From the NCBI GenBank assembly GCA_002573605.1, contig PDNA01000014.1:1-64000 (forward strand): a DNA stretch of 64,000 nucleotides, in the 5' to 3' direction. Position numbers and translations under genes: made by a program. The notes under the pieces were generated by a model. It ran no database searches and was not told the DNA's origin. It was given only the letters and a program-made list of their open reading frames with translations. Numbering within the stretch: the stretch's first letter is position 1; every line of letters begins with the position of its first letter. Origin of the DNA: Polytolypa hystricis UAMH7299. Taxonomy: Eukaryota; Ascomycota; Eurotiomycetes; Onygenales. Of the stretch, positions 11,926 through 24,519 are shown one piece after another.

Positions 11926-14161
11926 CGCTAAGGAGATAGTAGTAACGAAGGATGTGGTGGTGGTGTGTTGTCAAAAGGAAAGTTGTAAGCAATAAACAAC
12001 AAAACACTTTATATCTTTGGGCAGGATTTCACCACCAATAAAGAGGACAACACTAGGAGACCAATCACAGTTAAACCTACCTCGTTTCGATAACCTTCTA
12101 GATGGATATCCCTTGCGACGCGCGAGATCCCAAGAACCCAATTGTTATATCAAATTGTCAAGTAGAACGTATCAAACCCGATTCTATAGCAACTTTATGC
12201 TATGGCGATTCTCAAACAGAGATGAAACGACGGAAGAGCAGACGAGTATAACAAGGCTTCCGCGATGCTATAAATAATGGGAAATGTATTTTCAATGTAA
12301 CGATAGCTTTCTGCTGGTCGAGAAACGAAAGTGACGGCGCGATGGTGGAGTGCTCAATACAGGGACTGAGGTACAGCTCGTACGGCGCGTTATGAAGCAA
12401 GAGAGCTAAATGGTATGCGATGGTTGAGATGGGCAACGAGGGGATGCGGAAATGATCAAATCGACGCAGTAATGGATAAAGATGGATGGTGGCGAAGCGA
12501 CAGAGCTCGATGTGGAGAAACTATCGGCGCGAAAGAGAGGGAGACAGCGACACGCAAGAGCCCAGCAAGCGATTGCCGACGTAAGACCAGCTGTAGATGC
12601 TCCAGTCAATATCAATTGATCAGCCTTGCTGGCAGGCAGCGGAGCAGGAGGACAAATAAAATCGAAAAGGAGCGGAAGCGGAAACAGAAACGAGAGAATA
12701 GGGAGGGTGAACAAGGGCGACAGGAGGTCCACAGACGGATAAATTCCCTGGGATTATGGGATTAGTCTGAACCCCTGGCTCGCTAGTTGTTGACGCAGCT
12801 CCCAAGAAGACTGAACCCAGCAGGTAGAAAGACACGTGTGTTTGGAGAAGGAGAGTGCGGAAGGAGAAGAGAGGTGACGGAGAGAAAAGAGATGATGGAA
12901 AGGGGATAGACTGGAGAAAACAAAAGCATATGGACTAACGAGTAGCGCCCACGAAACTGTGGTTCTTGTTTCCCTCGCGGAGTCCTGACACACGGTTTCA
13001 CAATCTCGCAAAGGGCTGCACGTAGGCGACGTTGTCGATTCGCTGCTTTTCTGTGCGACCGATGCTCTTTTCCCTTTCGAGTGGTTTTAGTTTCTGCACT
13101 TAACACCCGCAAAACAAAGCGAGAGCAGCTGGCGACAATATGAGTGGCCCGACAGCTAGAGGTTGGAGGTCGTGAACTCGTGGGCGTGGAGCCAAAACAG
13201 GCTTTCCCTATCGCCTGGATCGATTCAGGGGCAAGCGCCAAATTCCAGGCAGTGCGGGTCTGCTCAAGTACCGCTACAGCCAATTTTTGCTGGGAAGTTA
13301 CATCCTGCCCATCCAGCCAGGCTAAACGGGTTGGATGAGTCAGCGTAGTTTCCTGCGGCTAGGTGTCCCGAACAGGCAAAGCGTCATCACGAGAACTAGT
13401 TTGATACAAAACCAAACATTTAACTGGCTCCGATACTAGCGCCGTCGTTTACGAATAGTACGCCGAGATGGCAGATGGATCATGGCAGACACCCAGCTGG
13501 GTGGATGCAGTCGTCTTCTTCATCTCGCCAGGAGGAGATCGACTTGGCTGGAGAGTGAACCATAATGCTATTCTCTCGAGCTGAAGAAATTCACAAAGAC
13601 CTCGCAGTAGGTTCTTCGACACATCTGGCATTGCCATTCATTGTCTCAGAATCTACTGAGCAATGAGCATGCGTTGGGATGTGCGTCTCTGTGCCACCAG
13701 CCTGTCACCCTGAAACAACTTCGCTCGTCTCCGCTGCTGTCACTCGTTCCATGGTTCCAGGAATTCGAGTGGGGTGTTTGTTAGATTGTATGTACCATAG
13801 ATTGTTCCACAGGTCCTCCGTAATTTACACCGCAGGCAGATAGTATTTCCGGGGCCGAGTCTTTCTTTCCACTCCTTCCTCCATCCCCCGTGTCGGCTTC
13901 ATCAACGACCATCGAAGGTCTTCGAAGGCCACCCACTTTCATGCAGGTCTTCTAGCGATCGATACAGCCTCAGAGTATGCGCTACGATTCTTCCGTCTAA
14001 ACACGCGTCTTTGAGCAGCACGAATGGCACTTTGTTGGCTCTACCAACGCCTGTCTGGCGAGCAGAGTTATGGACTGCTGAATAGCTTTGTTAATCTATA
14101 AAAGGGGCACCATCATTGCTTTCCTAATCATAGGATCAAGCTCTCCTATATACGGAAAACA
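11926..14161. other. Long intergenic region upstream of the septin gene
   Basis: About 2.2 kb with no supported gene. A 166-codon minus ORF at 12783-13283 and shorter overlapping ORFs on both strands are of mixed low-complexity composition. The region probably holds the septin promoter and the 3' end of the Vps62-like gene. Confidence 0.5.
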
Positions 14162-15477
14162 TCACACCTCCGCCCGCTTAACTGTCAGGAACGGGCGGAT
14201 CACACATAGATCAACAGACGGAGGACACACTTTCTCCCGGTCCAGGCTCTTAAACTTGGGCCCAGTTGGCCCAGATGTATACTTGCGCTGGCCAAAGATG
14301 TTTACCTGGCCCTCTGCGTTATCTGGAAGTTGCTTGTCTCCCCACCTTCCCTCGAAATACAGCCATTGAACCGGCGTGTTGGAGTCATATGGGGTGAATT
14401 TGCCCGTTGCGGTATCATAACTGAAGTGATATGCATTGAACAGGGGGTCCCAGAGAATTCCGCGGTCAGTTTCATCTTCCAAAAACCCCGCTGGAAGATT
14501 GAAATTGGGTATGGTATGGTCGTGGGTGCTGCACAATACTATGTCAGATATTCAATTTGTTTTAGCGGAGCGTGGTGCTGAGCTCCCGGGTCAAACTACT
14601 TACCCTGGAGTCGCATAGACCGCATGGGTGCCATTTGCTACATAACCAATAGGACGATCGCCCTGTTTTTCCGTGGCTTTGTATGTGAAAGCTTGACCAG
14701 TTGCATGCTGACTGTACCAGACGGCTTGCGGTGCACCATTGACGAACCGAATCATGTTGTGCTCCCTGCATAGGAACACTGCGTGAGCCAATTTCCTTAC
14801 TTTTCCATCGATACTGGGATTCTTACCAGTCACCAACGTGATGGCCAAATTCAAGACCCAGGACCGTGTTGCCTTGGTTATACCTATTTCCCGTCAACAG
14901 ACGACACATACGCTGAGTTCAACAGACTTACGCTTGGAAGTAGAAATAGAAAGCGTCGACGGTTCCATCCCCGTGGTCCCTTACAACGATACTGGAACAC
15001 ACAGCATCCCCCGTTTTTCCATTCCCATCTGGCCTGACGCCCTTGAACCAGTCTGGAAGTTCTCGTATTCCTTCTTTTGACGTCAGGAACAGCTCTGATC
15101 CTCCCAACGCATTCAGCTGATCGAGGTTATTGAGAGCCAGCGGTGATGGTGCGCCCTGGACAGCCTTATAGTCCACCTGCGGCACAGAATTCGCGAGTTG
15201 TGCCTCTATAGATGAAGGCATATAGGCATCTTCGCTGTGCAGGTAAAGCAACGGGGCTGGACAGAACAGCATATATCAGCGAAGTAACGTCACAGAGTAT
15301 ATCGTACAAATGGACTCCCTTGTCTGATCATCAAACCTGGACGGAAAAAAGAAAAATCATACCATACTTCAGCACATAGTCAGGCACCGTTGCTTGAGCA
15401 TGCACTTGCGATATAGCCCCCAAGCCCATTAAGTAATATAACGCCAGCATCGATAGCCTCCACATGCTTCGTTCCAT
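14162..15477 (-). CDS. Secreted Vps62/Tda6-like protein
   Basis: Five exons (15477-15363, 15256-14932, 14883-14827, 14765-14604, 14528-14162) splice to 341 residues with all phases consistent. The first 27 residues are a signal peptide: MERSMWRL, a hydrophobic stretch, then a VHA cut site. The mature protein starts with VPDYVLKYAPLLYLHSED. It carries the Vps62 family core, with FGHHVGDWEHNM near the middle, GTHAVYATPG, and an EGRWGD segment near residue 275. Yeast Vps62 and Tda6 are paralogues of this family, linked to vacuolar sorting by mutant screens; the biochemical role is unknown. I chose the Met at 15477 over an upstream one because it begins the signal peptide. Confident in family, not in function. 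Confidence 0.85.
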
Positions 15478-18400
15478 TGAACTATGTAAACCGGCACCGT
15501 TCCCAGGACAATGTAATCTGAATATAACCACCGTTCCCACTTCGGTGCTTACTGTCGCTGTTCGCTCCCTGGCGCGTAGGTCTTTGGTCCAAACTATATA
15601 TATCCGATCAACGAGCGTTATCCAACGACTCCTTCACACCTCGACAACTGGTCAGGGGAACTAGATAAAACGTTAGCACCAGCACGCGCAATCCCCATGG
15701 AACTTGAAACAACAAAAGAATAAGAAAATTCGCCTTTTTTAGAGCTTATCATGAAGAAAAGAAGAAGAAGGAAGAAATAGACAAGGCAGGACATACCTCT
15801 ATACCACTTAAAGCACAAAACTCGTATCTATTCAGTAAAACTTCAGACCAGACCGTTGCTTCTTCTCGCCGGATCAGAACCACAGCATATATATATATAT
15901 ATCCTCTTCCCTCTAAACCGACATAATCACCAGACTATTTAAACCAAAACATTCATCAGAAACAAAACATAAACCCACCCAACAAGGATTGCACCTCAAG
16001 GTCCCGAGAACAGCTCGTCCGTTCTTGGTCCTTCCCCCTTGCCTATATATCTCACACGCGGCCTAGCCCCCCTCGCACCGTCACATCCATATAGAAGTAA
16101 GCGACTCATTTCTACAACCCTAACTAGGCTAACGTTTATGCAAGGGGCGGGTTATGATGGATTACCCGGGTTGCTTATGCCGAATGGTGAATGGCACGTG
16201 TAAAAGCAGCCTCGACGAATAGGAGGGAATGGCTATAGCCACAGTGAACAAAATGGGAGACGTTGGACCTGTTGGTAGCACTTCAGCGGAGAAGGGGTTG
16301 CTTGTGTTGACCGCTTGATGGATTCCTGTGCATGATGAGTGTTTAAATATTGTAACCCACCCCCACACCCATACACATTTCGCAGATATATATTCATAGC
16401 TTTTCCGGATCACAGCTTCAATTTTCAATGCTACTCCAGTCCTCACGCAGAGCATTAGCAGTTATTTCTGCAGGTCACGGAAATATAAGAGTGCAAGTTT
16501 TAAAGCTTCATCCCAGCCCAGAAAGCCAGCCGAGGATCAGGTGCTTCTTTTGTTGTTTATTAATCCCACCCATCACCCAGACAACACTACGATGACCCAG
16601 CACCCAGAGTATTATTTCCTACATATTACTACATAACTTTACAGGGTCCCCAAGCGCATGATACTAACCACTGGATTTCGGGGGATGGCGCGGGTTGTGG
16701 TAGAAGTAGTTGTTGCTGCTGCTGAACGGAGGTCGATGCAGAAGGCAAGGACTCCGAGGGCCGAAGAAGAGAGGGGGTCAGGGGGGTCAGCAGGGGCATA
16801 GCACTCGGCATCATGGATTATAATTGGCGGGGGGGGGGGGCCAAGGATCAGGGATCTGCGATGGAACAAGGAAGCAAGCAGTCTGCCAGACTTCATGCGC
16901 CATTATTTTATTTTGTTCGATGCTGGTCAGATGTTTATTTATCCTCGATCTACCCGTACCCATCGCAACCAAGGCGAGAGAACACTTGCATCTGTGGCAG
17001 TTTCATATCCTGACCTCTACATATGTCCTACCATACCCAACAGCCAGAATCAAACAGATTTTATGCCCGGCATATGTGAAAGCGGCACATCTAGATACGT
17101 GCGACGTGACGTGACTGGACGAACGTGACTTGATAGCTACCGAAGGACGAGTCGAGACCGTCTAAGACCGTCAAAATTTGCATCTACTACCCCTTTGCAG
17201 TTCCAGCATATTCCATTGGTTTTGTTTTTTTTTTAATTTATTTACCTCCTACCGCCTTTCCTTTCCCACCCATCAAACCAATCCTGTTGGTCAAAGGTTT
17301 CACTATTTGATTCTAAGACATCGTCATCGGAGTCATCGGAACAAGCTTTTTTTTATGTAGCCACGTCAGGTTATTGACCTTACGCAAGCCCAGAAACTGT
17401 GGATTTGTTTGAGGCCTGAGTTCGAGAATTGCTGGCATTGCGATATCGACTGCTCCAATACGCCCAGCTCATGAATACCAACAAAAAAAGAAGTTCCCTT
17501 TGTTCCTGACATCGACCGGGGGGGCACAGGCGGTGTGCCCAACACACAACGAAATTTCATCCCCCATTCATCTTTGTTGGCGTTTGGTAGGGGGGTCCCA
17601 TATTTTCTAGCCCCTTCGAGAGCCTTCTCTTCTCTCGGATGGTGGTTGGGATACACTCAATAATGAGATTGCTGTCTGCCACATAGGGCGGCGCTTGCTT
17701 CGTCATTTCCGCAAGTGGCCTGAGCAAAAACTCGTCATGCGAAGAAGTGTACACCATGGAGACCCTAGGCGCATAGAAGCATACCTTGGCATATCTGTCA
17801 ATCCAAGTCTTTCAATTTTGCAGCGAACGCTGTCACAGTTGAGTCTGAAAGATAGACAGATCAAATCCAGGAGCCTTCAGTCTCCGGGCGCGGAATGCGG
17901 ACTCTTTCTAGTGGATCCATATATACCCAGGTATATATAACCTTGGAGAAATATACGAATTTGCCGTTCTGGAAACCAATGATTCAGTGCTGCCTATTTC
18001 TTTGCGCACCGTTGACACCCACAAACCCCGAGAACGGGCCCGTCTTCCTTACGAGAATAAAGGCAATGTACAGCCCCGATTTTGGAGGGGGACAAGGCGC
18101 AGATATTTCACAGTATTAATTGATAAGAATGTTTCTCCTGGAAAATAGATGTTCCAGCAGCGATAGGAAAGATTTCCAGCTGGGCATATATGGAATTCTT
18201 GGGCCACGCACACATACACACACACACAGAGAGAGAGGGAGAATTTACACGTCACTTCGTGCAAAACAGCCAAAGCCAAAGCCAAAGCCAAAGCAAGAAC
18301 CCTTTTACAAACAAGATTATGAAAATTCTAATCAAACGTGTCGCGTACCACTCGAATCTACTTAACAGAGGGCAGAAAAAGGTTCCCATATCAACGACTA

Positions 18401-19687
18401 CTATGTACGAACCTATCATTGCCAAGGGCCATGGCAAAAAGTCGGGGAAGCAGCGTCATTACATGAAGTTGGAAAGAAGAAGCTTGCCTCCCAGGACCAA
18501 GGACATTGAGTGACTATCTCACTCTAGCCCCCATAGATGATACGCGGTGCTCAGAGTGACTTAGACGCGGGAGCCCCGTGCATATCATGCAAACTGCAGT
18601 CAGCTTTTGGGTCGATGATGCCCATTTCGTCGTCGCTTTGCTTACATCCCCGAGCTACTAATAGATATAGCACGTAATCACTAGAATGGAATTCTGACAA
18701 CTTGACTCACATATATACAGTCATCTACAAAATGAATGATGACATCTGGAACAACCAGCAGATCCCCTCTGGATTGGCTTTGCTGCTGCTATCTGGGCGG
18801 GGTCGGAAAAAAATGGATGGCCACTGAAATAGAACACGACAGGTCCCCAAATCGATAAAACCGCAAAGGTATTTTTTCGTCATGGACGAAAGGTTGGCCT
18901 GACCAAAGTGATGGGAAAGAGGAAGACTTACACCTTCTACATTATTCTAATAATAAAAAAGAAGGACAGAAGAGCATTCCTTGGAATGAAAAGTATCAAA
19001 ACGTTAGGATACACAAAAGGACGTGGAGGGATGACCCTACGATCAACACGAAGGACCACACAGCCTTGTCTCCTCCCGTCCCCCCCTACTCCTAGGTTCC
19101 AAACTCATAGCTCAAGCCAAAACCTAATCGGGCGCCTTACGATTGTCATCACCTATACAGAGTATTCTAGATCTCGAGAATCAGCGACCCCGGTCCTTCC
19201 ATGTCAGCCGCTCCGTCCCGTACCGCACCACACCTCACAATAAGTCTCAGGTCGGGGGTTCCGCCGATTTGCTGTGCCGCTTTGGATTCCCTGCCTATGC
19301 GAGCCGCTAGCTAGAGCTTCCATATGCAGGTAAGACGCGGCCGGGGAAACCATCCCCCTTTTGTACATGTTAGGGTGGTCCTAAGGGCAGAAGTATGGCT
19401 TTTTTTTACATCGATGGTACCGTACGGAGAGGACTGTATAGATATCTAGATTCAATGGACGCCGACTAACAGCTTTAGGTTGGATGGCATAGTGTGAGAC
19501 ATATAAATTTGTTGCGGATAATCGTTAGAGCAGACCAAGGTATTCCATGGATTTTGTGTATATCAATGCAATATAAGTCTTGATTCTTAATCCAACAGCT
19601 CCATACATCTTTATAGATGTAGTAAATCGAAAAACGAGACCCTATCCAGCCTCATAGTCCAGATATGACCCTACAAGTTCCACAACT
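15478..19687. other. Long intergenic region
   Basis: About 4.2 kb with no supported gene. It contains an (AT)n run near 15889-15903, a CAG-type tract at about 16700-16730, a G-run at 16830-16841, a CA/GA microsatellite at about 18207-18240 and an AGCCAA repeat at about 18268-18294. A minus ORF at 16629-16814 with a Gln run is followed by GTTAGT, so it could be an exon, but no partner exon was found. Confidence 0.4.
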
Positions 19688-20545
19688 TTATATCTTCTTC
19701 GCGGGTGTGAAGCGACTCACGTCCAAGGGAATACGCTCGCCCATCCATGTCGCTCTCTGGGTATGGTTTCGCAGGTCCTCTTCCTCGGAGGTGTTTGGGT
19801 GGATAAGGGCGCTCAGAGGCCCACGGTTGATCGCAAGCCAGGGGATGAAGGCACCAAATTGGGCGGGCGTGAAGACGTTTACTTCGAACATGGCGACCGG
19901 GTGGGGCCCAATGGGGCGGTCAAAGAAAGTGTAGATGCGCAGTTCGGGAACTAGAAGTATTCAAGAGAAGGAAAAGAAAGGCCATGGCTTAGCTGAGAAG
20001 ATCTTAGTGCAAGCCCCGAGGGCTGTAGGGTTAAATATCATTTGTTGCTGCTAGGATGGTGGGTGTGTGTGTGTGTGTGTGTGTTTGGGTGGGATGTGTA
20101 TATACATTCATGTCTGATTCGCGTCCAAAGAGCTTTGGCGAATGCAGCTTGGTCGGGGTTATTCTGTTATTCATGAAGCCTTAGCAAGGCTCTCTCACAC
20201 AGGCTCTTCTATAATGATAATGCGCGCGGTCTGGATGGTCACTGGTCAGCCACAAACCTGGTAGTGGTAGATATGGACGTCGAATCCCCCGCGTCGACCC
20301 TTGTCGATCGGATCGGGGAAGGTGGTATAGGCAGGGCTTAGCACCCCATGCTGTGGGTTCTTCAGAGACTTCCCGTCTTCGTTCCTTTCCCTGATCCAGT
20401 GAAGTGAAGCATTAGATATGAGGGCCAATGCTGACCAGGAAGTTTAATTGCAGTGGTGAGGTCTGTGAACCTACTCTGACAACGGTGGACGATCCTCGTA
20501 GCCCTCCAATGGCGAGGGATAGGCGTAAGAGAACTGATCAGCCAT
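19688..20545 (-). CDS. DOPA 4,5-dioxygenase family protein
   Basis: Four exons (20545-20475, 20390-20258, 20163-20106, 19950-19688) give 174 residues in frame. Family marks are FDVHIYHY at about 60-67, GPHPVAMFEV, PWL..N.GPLSALIHPNT, and HTQRATWMGE near the end. The spaced histidines are the likely metal ligands. In Amanita, an enzyme of this family opens the catechol ring of L-DOPA to give betalain-type precursors. Most ascomycete members have no known substrate. The first exon has only 23 full codons and was found by splice logic (the Met at 20545, donor GTAGGT). Intron 3 contains a (GT)n run at 20063-20084. Neighbours do not suggest a pathway. Confidence 0.88.
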
Positions 20546-22463
20546 GCCGGAAGGGTTCAAGCCGCTGCTACAGAGTAGGAACCCGAGACAGAGGGACTGG
20601 CGTTATCTGCGCCGCAAAGTCCGAGCAGACTCCAGCGCCAACAGCCCCTCTCCGCGCTTAGTGGCGTGGGATGGCACAATGATAACCGCTGGAAAAGAAG
20701 AGTTAAACTTCAGTGGCGCTGCCCACGAGGTTCACAGTTGGATGACCGCTCGTGCTTTGCTGAGATCTGTGATCTGGCAGCCTAGAAACCACCGAGTGTG
20801 TTCTGGATGTCTGGACAAGCCGGGCAAGCCAGACAAGCCAGACAAGCACGACTTACCCAGTTAGGCGACCAGCAGCACAAGCCGCGGCTGAGTAATCACA
20901 TGACCGCCGTGATTCGCTGACACAGTCGGCCCGAGCCACCCGCTAGCTGCTTTGGGCGCTAGTGTGAGACATCCGCAAAGACGCCAAACTCTCGTCGCTG
21001 CGAGAGAAAGAGAGCGAGAGAAAGAGAGAAACGCCCAAGACACTCGAGACTAACTAAGAATATTGCAGGGGCATCCGGGCAACTGCTCTGCATCGAAGAA
21101 TGTTCTGGGCAATGTCGTGCTGCGCGGTGTCTTGACATACAAAGAACACAGTGCCTGTCTCTCTGCCACACTGCCGGGTAAAAGACCCGGAACATCCTTT
21201 TGCTGCGGTGGGGGTGTTGGGCAGTTTGCAGGCTGCTTCCTCAGTTCCTAGAGGCTAGTCGGCTGGCTGGAGGAAAAAGCAACGTGCTAGAGGAACATGG
21301 TCTCGCCGGATTCCCATCATCCATGCAAGGATCTGCTCTCAATCTCCCTTCCACAGAGCAGCAAAAAGGTCCCCCTTGGCTGCTTGGCAACAAGTTGGCA
21401 GCCCCTCGGTGCCTTACAATGGTTGTCGTGTTGCTAAGGCCTCTCACTAGGCTCAGTGGCCTTCGCTCTCATGATATGCAGGACGCGGGCGTTTGATGTG
21501 AGTGAGTTGGCCAGCTAAGAATAGCCCGTTTCGATTCTAGACCCTCATCCCCGCTTTTCACCATAGGGAAACTGGCAGAAGGGCAGCTCGCTGTGCGAGG
21601 AATGGGCTGTCTGCACGGTCCGCACTGGCGCCCTCCTTGGCCTTTGTTCGTTCGGTGGCGACTATTGCCCCTTCCCACTGCCCACTGCCCAGTAGTTACC
21701 CACAAATCGCAGTGAGACCTGACTCTCATAATCGATCGCTCTCTCACAAAAGTCTTGACATCAAATTTCAACGTCTGCGCAGTTGTTCTGTTGGGATCTT
21801 GTCGCAATCCGCTCCTCAACTCGAGTCGCCTGCTATTTGGGCATCCGTTTAATTCGATCAATCATATCTGCATCCTCGTCCTGATGCGGATGTCGGCGGC
21901 CTCTTGGTGCTCTGTGTGACCTTCAGTCTCATTATCAGGTAATTCCACCCTCCTTCTCAGGCGCAGAGCCACCGTCTCCGTCTCCAAACAGCACCGCCCA
22001 GTGCCACAGACAGGCAAGACAATATTATTATTTTTATCGTATTTGCCGCGCTTTTCCCTTTATTTAATTGCTGCGTTTCCTCGTTCTTTTTTTCGTATGG
22101 CTCGTCCTCCTGCTGCTGCTGCCGCCGTACAACTTCCGGAAGCCTGTCCCAACCCGTCCTCCATGCCGATTAGGCTGTGAAACACAGCAAGCAGAGCGAT
22201 CTGGAGGCCAGACCCTGCAACATCCCGTCTTGTATCCCCCAAAACGATTCGCAAACACCTTTTGATGGATTTTTTAGCTTTGTACTGTTCTGCTGTTGGG
22301 CATTCGCCAATATAACTTCTTTGCATTCTTTTTTTTTTTTTTTTTTTTTTTTGGGAAAATCTTTAATTTTGCCTTTTTTCAGCCACACGTGGCCCGTGGG
22401 TTACTAAACAGGCTTGGCGGCGCATATGATTGGAGCCGTATTCGAGCAGAACAAGGCAGATCT

Positions 22464-22499
<36 letters not shown>

Positions 22500-23047
22500 C
22501 CGACTTTCTTTTCTTTTGGGCTTTTGCTTCCTTCTCTCTGCTTACCTCTAGGCTCTTTTTTTTTAGAGACACCCTTTTCGAAGAAGAGATCTGACTTGAA
22601 ACGACAATTGCGGCAAGGGTCTTTTGTTTTCCCATTGAAGACTTGTTTACCGATTGTGTCAGTTTGTTGGTGGGCACATGCAAGGCTAGAATTAAGAACC
22701 GGAGGTCTGGTCCTTTGGAACCCACTGTCCACCGTGCAGGACAAACTGTGTCGTAGCCTTCGTTGAGCCTTGCTGCCTCGTGATGCTCCCGCATATCGCT
22801 CGACTTTTCTTCAACATACCTAAATCAGCTACATGCATTTACCAGAACGTCTTGCGCACCGCTGCCTTTCCTCAACAGCAGTAAAGTAATATAACTGTTA
22901 GGGTTTCCCAACGTTTTGAGCGGCAACAAGACGCAGTTCATAGTGCCAACGACTTTCTTTTATTTGGGGGTCGTTCGATAATGACTGGTGATTGGAAATA
23001 TCCATTGTTTGACTGGCATTTACCTTGATTGAGAACTGCCGTTAGCA
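20546..23047. other. Intergenic region with long T runs
   Basis: About 2.5 kb between divergent genes. It holds a 9-bp GACAAGCCA-like tandem near 20815-20850 and two T runs at 22329-22352 and 22466-22499. The rest is pyrimidine-rich and probably includes the 5' region of the amidoligase gene. Long ORFs here (130-156 codons) are low-complexity or cross the T runs and are not supported. Confidence 0.5.
22466..22499. repeat. 34-nt T run
   Basis: An uninterrupted T homopolymer lies upstream of the amidoligase gene. A second run of 24 T lies at 22329-22352. Homopolymers of this length are unstable and prone to sequencing error. Confidence 0.9.
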
Positions 23048-24519
23048 ATGGCGCAGACCTCGCCCGAGGAAACCCCCGGGTCGTCTCTGACCGTCGGCCT
23101 GGAGGTGGAATCTTTTGCTGCTCTGAGGTCCCGCACTTTCAGCTTCACGCCGGCGGATAGCCTAGCGGAGCTTTTAGCCATGCGTGTTCGAACACTTCCG
23201 CTCTATGGTCCCGATGGAAATGGTGCCGCGATCGAAGTGGTGGATAATTCGGGTCAACCGCCCTCTGGAGGCCTACAGCTTGACTATGGCTCTTGGAACT
23301 TCACGGAAGATCCTGTAGTCCAAGCAACTCATCCAGAGTGGTTTATACAATGTGAGAAAACGGCTTCACCAATCGCCTGCCTTTTTTCTTCTTTTGCGGT
23401 TATGGAGGTCTTGGTTAACATGGTGGATAGTTTATGAAACCCAGCCGATTGAGATAATCTCGCCGACATATTGGTTCACTACATACTTCTGGGAGCAGGA
23501 CATTCAAAAAATGTTCTCGTCAGGTACATATCAGTACAACGCGATATGGGCGAACGATATAAGACTCTTTCACGAGTTCAATGGCAGCACGAGGTTCCAC
23601 GTCCACATTGGAAACGGCACGGGCGTTGGTTCTCAATTCCCTTTCGAGACGGTCCGTAACCTTGCGATGATCTTGTTGGTATACGAGCCAGAGCTAGACA
23701 GGTTACTTCTACGCAATAAGTATTCCAATTCACGTGTCGTCCCAGTAAGTGCACCTTCTATTCTTTAAGCCGGTTATTTCCCCCCTTTCAACTAAGACGC
23801 CACTAACTTGCCCAATCTCCTAGCCTCGAATTATATCACCAAAGGAATGCCCTCATTTTCGCCCCCCAAACGTACCACATGAAGCTCCTCGGAGCGCCCT
23901 CGCGACTCATCTTCTCAATACCTGCCCAAATATCAACTCCGTCATCAACGCCATGAATCCGCCGATCGCTAGTACCCTTGGTCCAAACGCTCGCGATTAT
24001 TTCAAATACAACTTTACCTCACTCCTTGATTCACTAAACGCTCCTCCTGTCCCGGATGGACAGTCACCTCAAGATGGCGATGCTACACCAACCCCTCCTT
24101 CATATCGCCCCAAACGCAAAGCCCCTACTATCCAATTCCGCCACCAGAACGATACAATGGACGGGGATGTATTTGTTCACTCGATAAGATTCCTCAGCAG
24201 TCTGGTTTATTTCGCTGGCGAGATAGATCTCGAATCGCTCCGTGAATTCCTTGGTCTCAATACAAACATGGGGGGGAATGGCCTTTCTTCCTTTCAACAA
24301 AACTCCACGTCAAACAACAACAACAACAACACCAATAACCGCAATTCTACATACTCTATGTTGTCTGGGGCTACGTCAGCGTCAGGTCATTTATACGGAA
24401 TTTACCCCCTAGGCTCGTTAGATCGACTGCTATCAGCATTGGAATTTTCAGGCGTACCGATAGACCACGAAACGTCACGATTCTGGCGACGCAGGGCTCA
24501 ATCTTTCCCAAATTCTTAA
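23048..24519 (+). CDS. Putative amidoligase (ATP-grasp-related, fungal family)
   Basis: Three exons (23048-23351, 23431-23744, 23824-24519) give 437 residues in frame. The first motif is GLEVESFA at about 17-24. IEIISPTYW follows the first junction. HVHIGNG lies at about 158-164 and is followed by FETVRNLAMILLVYEPELD. TIQFRHQNDTMD, at about 308-319, matches the family's C-terminal TIEFRQHxGT-type motif. This order is that of the Amidoligase_2 family, glutamine-synthetase/ATP-grasp-like enzymes predicted to make amide bonds. Their fungal substrates are unknown. An Asn-rich stretch lies near 365-377. No signal peptide or membrane segment is seen, so it is likely cytosolic. Open frames continue weakly after the stop and could hide an alternative 3' exon. 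Confidence 0.8.

Noticed and set aside
12783..13283. 166-codon minus-strand ORF upstream of the septin gene
   Set aside because: Mixed low-complexity composition, no domain, overlapped by ORFs in other frames, and no splice partners.
18268..18294. AGCCAA repeat and nearby CA/GA runs considered as a CRISPR-like array
   Set aside because: Simple 6-bp microsatellite without spacers in a eukaryotic genome.
22296..22794. Overlapping ORFs of 121-156 codons on both strands
   Set aside because: They run through the 24- and 34-nt T runs and are Phe- or Lys-homopolymer artefacts.
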